Positions 60,601 through 64,000 of a stretch of DNA of 64,000 nt are shown piece after piece. Both the position numbers and the translations under genes were made by a program. Within the stretch, counting starts at the first letter, position 1. The number at the start of each line of letters is the position of its first letter. The DNA lies in contig NC_092563.1 of assembly GCF_037975245.1 (NCBI RefSeq), positions 544,001 to 608,000 of the forward strand, given 5' to 3'. Under the pieces are notes generated by a model. The model saw only the letters and a list, made by a program, of their open reading frames with translations, did not search any database and had not been told where the DNA came from. The stretch is from Apostichopus japonicus. Taxonomy: Eukaryota > Echinodermata > Holothuroidea > Aspidochirotida > Stichopodidae.

Positions 60601-63600
60601 GGTCACAGATCCATACCCAATAAGACCAATAACCTCCTTAATTCTGCGCTTTAGGCCGGCCATCCATGATCCATGTGCTACATCCAAGAACAACAAGGAC
60701 CTCCTATGGGCTGCAGGTTGGTTGGTCTTGTCCTACAACCATTAACAACAAGGACCTCCTATGGGCTGCAGGTTGGTTAGTAATGTCCTACACCCATGAA
60801 CAACAAGGACCTCCTATGGGCTGCAGGTTGGTTAGTAATGTCCTACACCCATGAAAACCAGCAACCTCCTTGTCAGCTGCTAGTTGGCCTGCCAAGTCTT
60901 CCACACATCAGGCCCAAGGACCTCCTCTTTGTGGGTTGTAGAATAGCTATATCCTACACACATATTTACAACTCTTTCGCCCAGTTACATTGACTAGATG
61001 GAACTCTAATCATCTCATGTTATAAGATGACAGCTGGGTTCATTTCCTCACCTGATAATTACATCAAAATTGTCTATGACTTCCCCAAGTAATGAGTTTC
61101 TCAATATGCCACTGTTCCCTATCACCACACATCTCAGGCAGGATTTCCTGTGCGACAGAGAGAACAAAATGCATCAAGTAACCAATATTGATCTAAAATG
61201 AGTTTTATAAATGATTAGAGAATTAAATCACACCATGGAAAAATGCATAATACTTTTACTGATTGAGACTGTTTGATAAATACTTACGTTTCTAATTCCA
61301 ACGGCAAGCTTGACTGTGTCACATATTGCAAAACATGCATCACATGAGTATCTACATAGAAGAAGAGAAATACAACACCTGTCTGTAATCCCAATGAGGA
61401 CATACACAGGTATAACATTCTAATTCCATTTACTCTATATAGGTGCATATACAGGGGGAGGGGGTGTTGTGGGGGGAGCACACCCATCCTTTCAACCTCC
61501 CACAGAAAATTGAAAGTAGTTATCAGCACAATCTTGCATGTAAACCTAATTCTTGATCTAATTTATAGCCTACATATGCCTCAGAATTCACCATTTCATT
61601 TTAATTTTCTTTTAATTTTTTCTGGGGTTAACCCCACACCCCTCTACATCAGATCACATCCCCTTCTATTTTAGTCCTAGATTGGCTATGTTATTTGTAT
61701 GGGTGGGGAAAGGATAAAGATGGGGTTATTCTGAGGTAATGCTAGGGGAACCTGGTGTGGAGTGGGGGTGGGATGGGAGACATAGCATGGCCACTGCATT
61801 TCTCATGTTGCATTAATAATTATTACAGATATATTGATCTTTTTCAAATTTGTATATATGCTTAAGATACTTTCTTCAGTTTCCTGCATGCATGGCCGTG
61901 GTATTCTTAGTAATGTTAAAACTTTTTGCAATGGAGAAACTCTTACAAATTAGAGGCATAACAAAACATCACAGTGCAAATATTGACAGAAGATAAATGA
62001 TGGCAGGTTTCACTCAGAAACATCTAATTGGTGCATCAGGCAATTACACACTTGGTACAACTTACCAACTTCCTTGAAGCCAAATGGTTGGGCAAATTCC
62101 ATTAGCTTTTTATTCCTCAGGAAGTTTTTGTCAACATAAACTGGTAATTCTTTTATATTTCTGAAAGAAAACCAATAATCAATCACTTTAAAGTGTTTCA
62201 AATATTATGTTATGCCACAAGTGTAGAGGGTCTGTAGTATACATGTGAGATATGCAAATGATGGCCTTTACCGCGCTGGGGAAAAAAATTCGCTACCAGG
62301 AAAACCGACAACCAAATGTTCACATGTTTGCATCTTAAGACAAATATTTAAGCAAGCAGAGCATAGCCTACAATGTACACTGTATTAAAAGCCATACGCA
62401 TCACATAACACACACATTAGCATGCATCTTCATACTTAATTTTGCTTGTAGCAAGAAAAACAAGTTTAATTCAATTCAGATATATTTGGAAATTCAATTA
62501 TACTTATTTCTATAGTGATCACGGCATGCTGTAAATAACATGCTGGCCCATGTTGTCATGGTAATATGGGCTGAACTATGTATAAACAAGTTTTATTTTG
62601 AATTTCGATTTCACTGAATTGGATGTACTGCTTTCAATTCCTATTAAGTACCTCTGAGAGTATGTCCCTGCAGCATGTGTTTCCATTCTATGTGCAGTCT
62701 ACACAGTGGCGGAGCGTCCATACAGTCAGGGGGGGCGGATGCCCCCCCTGACGGACTCAAATGGACTGCTGGCTCCCTTTTCAGCTTTTTACCACTTTTT
62801 ACTTATTCGTGATTATCTACCTATCTACCTACCGCTCTCATCTACCTATTGACATTTGTCACATTTTTGACACCTATTTATACTTCGTTTATCTGCAAAT
62901 TATCCAGGAAAGGCCAGGAAAGGGTCATTTCCGGCGATCTAGGAAGTATCTTTACTCAAAAAATTTCTGTACGCTCCGCGCCAACCTGTGGTGGCACTCC
63001 GCTTAGATAGTGTCGAAAGCGCCCATACAGACCATCCTCGCCCCCCTTGACCAATACCCCTAGCTCCGCCACTGAGTCTACAATTTTTCCCCCATGTATT
63101 CTATAAAATGTATAGAAGTCCCAATCTACAGCATGGCATGTGAAATTCAATTCTTCATAGTAAAATAGAAATTCATGTATGTGCAAGATTTGTAATACAA
63201 TATATACAGTATGTAAAACTGTAAGAACACTCCAGAAATGTTGAAAGTGGTAAACATTTGCTGCCTGTGACATTCAATTTGGTACTCTTTATGATCCTGG
63301 GGATTGCCATTTTGCTATAAATTACAAACATTTTCCATATAAGTTGATCATCTGCGAAATGTTTTTTTCTTTTAATTCATAAACAACTTGAGGCAGATAT
63401 ATCTTCAAACACTTTCCCCAAAAATGATTTTGCAAATGTGCAAAAGTGTGGTTTCCAATGAGTAATGTTTACCTCATGCACTTTTAGTTGGAACAGAAAA
63501 ACTAAGAAAATGTTGACTCATATTGACAAGTAACATCTACTATTTCTACTGACAACTGCAAGAACGAAAAACAACAACAACAAAACAAAGAAACACATTT

Positions 63601-63726
63601 CCACTTATAATAAGAAACCTGGAAATTATGATTTAAACGTAAACTTACATTGCACCAAAAAAGTTTCTGAGTCGATTCCTGCTTTTGTTAAATGTACATT
63701 GAGGATTCTCCGAAAGCAAATCGGTT
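57508..63726 (-). CDS. ST3GAL3: ST3Gal-type alpha-2,3-sialyltransferase (GT29), C-terminal seven exons
   Basis: Exons in phase are 63649-63726, 62066-62160, 61288-61351, 61052-61147, 60083-60269, 58787-58927 and 57508-57903. Motif L spans two exons: SCLRCVVIGNSGIL and VIIRMNDAPTAHFGKDVGSR. Motif S is RLLNPEVLQ with NVPTTGFIGITMALKMCDEV, motif III is LHYYDG, and motif VS is HNVNQE (H-x4-E). GT29 enzymes transfer sialic acid from CMP-Neu5Ac to galactose in the Golgi lumen. The subgroup is ST3GAL3-like by feel of VAGFGYD; the symbol is tentative. The cytoplasmic, transmembrane and stem exons lie past the right edge. After the usual end of the fold (ITGAI), about 53 more residues come from the minisatellite, with sequons NTT, NKT and NKT. 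All motif residues are present, so activity is expected. Confidence 0.9.
59640..60050. repeat. Tandem ~66-bp repeat of CCACCATGATCACC in ST3Gal intron
   Basis: About six units start CCACCATGATCACC, continue with CAT and CAC triplets, then TGTCCACACCATCATC and CACTACTACTAATC. Unit length varies because the CAT stretches expand. It lies in the intron between 58927 and 60083. Confidence 0.9.
60675..60965. repeat. Tandem 55-bp repeat in ST3Gal intron
   Basis: Units with CAACAAGGACCTCCTATGGG and CTGCAGGTTGG begin at 60691, 60746 and 60801, and then decay over about two more units. The period is exactly 55 bp. Confidence 0.9.
62704..63074. mobile_element. hAT-like MITE, family A copy 2 (371 bp)
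   Basis: The ends are CAGTGGCGGAGC and GCTCCGCCACTG. The exact 8-bp duplication AGTCTACA is at 62696-62703 and 63075-63082. It is the same orientation as, and closely similar to, copy 1 at 6539-6906. It lies in a sialyltransferase intron. Confidence 0.9.
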
Positions 63727-64000
63727 CTAAAAGAAATTATAGGCAGAGTAGACAAGAAAGGGAAATAGTTGAGAAGATGAGATACATCACACTGTTAATG
63801 TTACAAACTTCAAATCAACATGGTTACCGATTCTTCAAAGAAATTGTAATGTCTTGTGTTACACAAACCCTTGCAGACATGTGCAAAGTATATACTGTAC
63901 TTATATCAACTAGGTAGGATTGTCAGCTAACAAGATCTTGTAAGGTTACATACACCCTCCAATCTGCATGACCATTCCCCAAAGTTAATTCTGGATGTTT

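Overview
This is invertebrate animal DNA. It is AT-rich, the genes have many introns with GT-AG boundaries, and I see no operons. The gene set is PEPCK, a testis-type TSSK kinase, the ESCRT-III subunit CHMP1, the kinetochore protein CENP-N, an F-box protein, the neuronal calcium-binding protein NECAB and an ST3Gal-type sialyltransferase. Together with tRNA-type SINEs and a foldback element like the sea-urchin TU elements, this points to an invertebrate deuterostome, most likely an echinoderm. A holothuroid is my guess, not proven. The exon models below come from splice-site and phase bookkeeping by hand; all phases close.

Layout, left to right. 601-4878 (-): first two coding exons of a mitochondrial-type GTP-PEPCK; the rest lies off the left edge. 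4879-8255: PEPCK upstream region with CRE and CCAAT motifs, plus two small DNA transposons with clear target-site duplications. 8256-9329 (+): intronless TSSK. 11539-17056 (-): complete seven-exon CHMP1. 19228-25478 (+): complete eight-exon CENP-N, with a SINE, a splice-donor minisatellite and a LINE relic in its introns. 29675-30835 (-): intronless F-box gene. 31844-41323: a 9.48-kb foldback-type element with long inverted arms of about 178-bp tandem repeats, a perfect 10-bp target-site duplication, and a nest of hAT-like elements inside. 41360-47942 (+): complete eleven-exon NECAB starting 36 bp after that element. 47943-56340: long stretch with no gene that I can support, apart from one 469-bp hAT-like element. 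56345-57669: about 1.3 kb of 23-bp minisatellite that forms the 3' end of the next gene. 57508-63726 (-): last seven coding exons of an ST3Gal sialyltransferase; its transmembrane and stem exons lie off the right edge.

The genes do not form a pathway. CHMP1 (ESCRT-III), CENP-N (centromere) and TSSK (spermiogenesis) are housekeeping or germline genes, while NECAB and ST3Gal are signalling and Golgi genes. Three of them (CENPN, NECAB2, CHMP1A) are, from memory, all on human 16q, so the window may preserve an old linkage group.

The most notable structures are (1) the foldback element that separates NECAB from its probable promoter; (2) two independent tandem repeats built on a 5' splice site, in CENP-N exon 3/intron 3 and NECAB exon 6; and (3) the sialyltransferase reading frame running into a minisatellite that adds about 53 residues and three N-glycosylation sequons.
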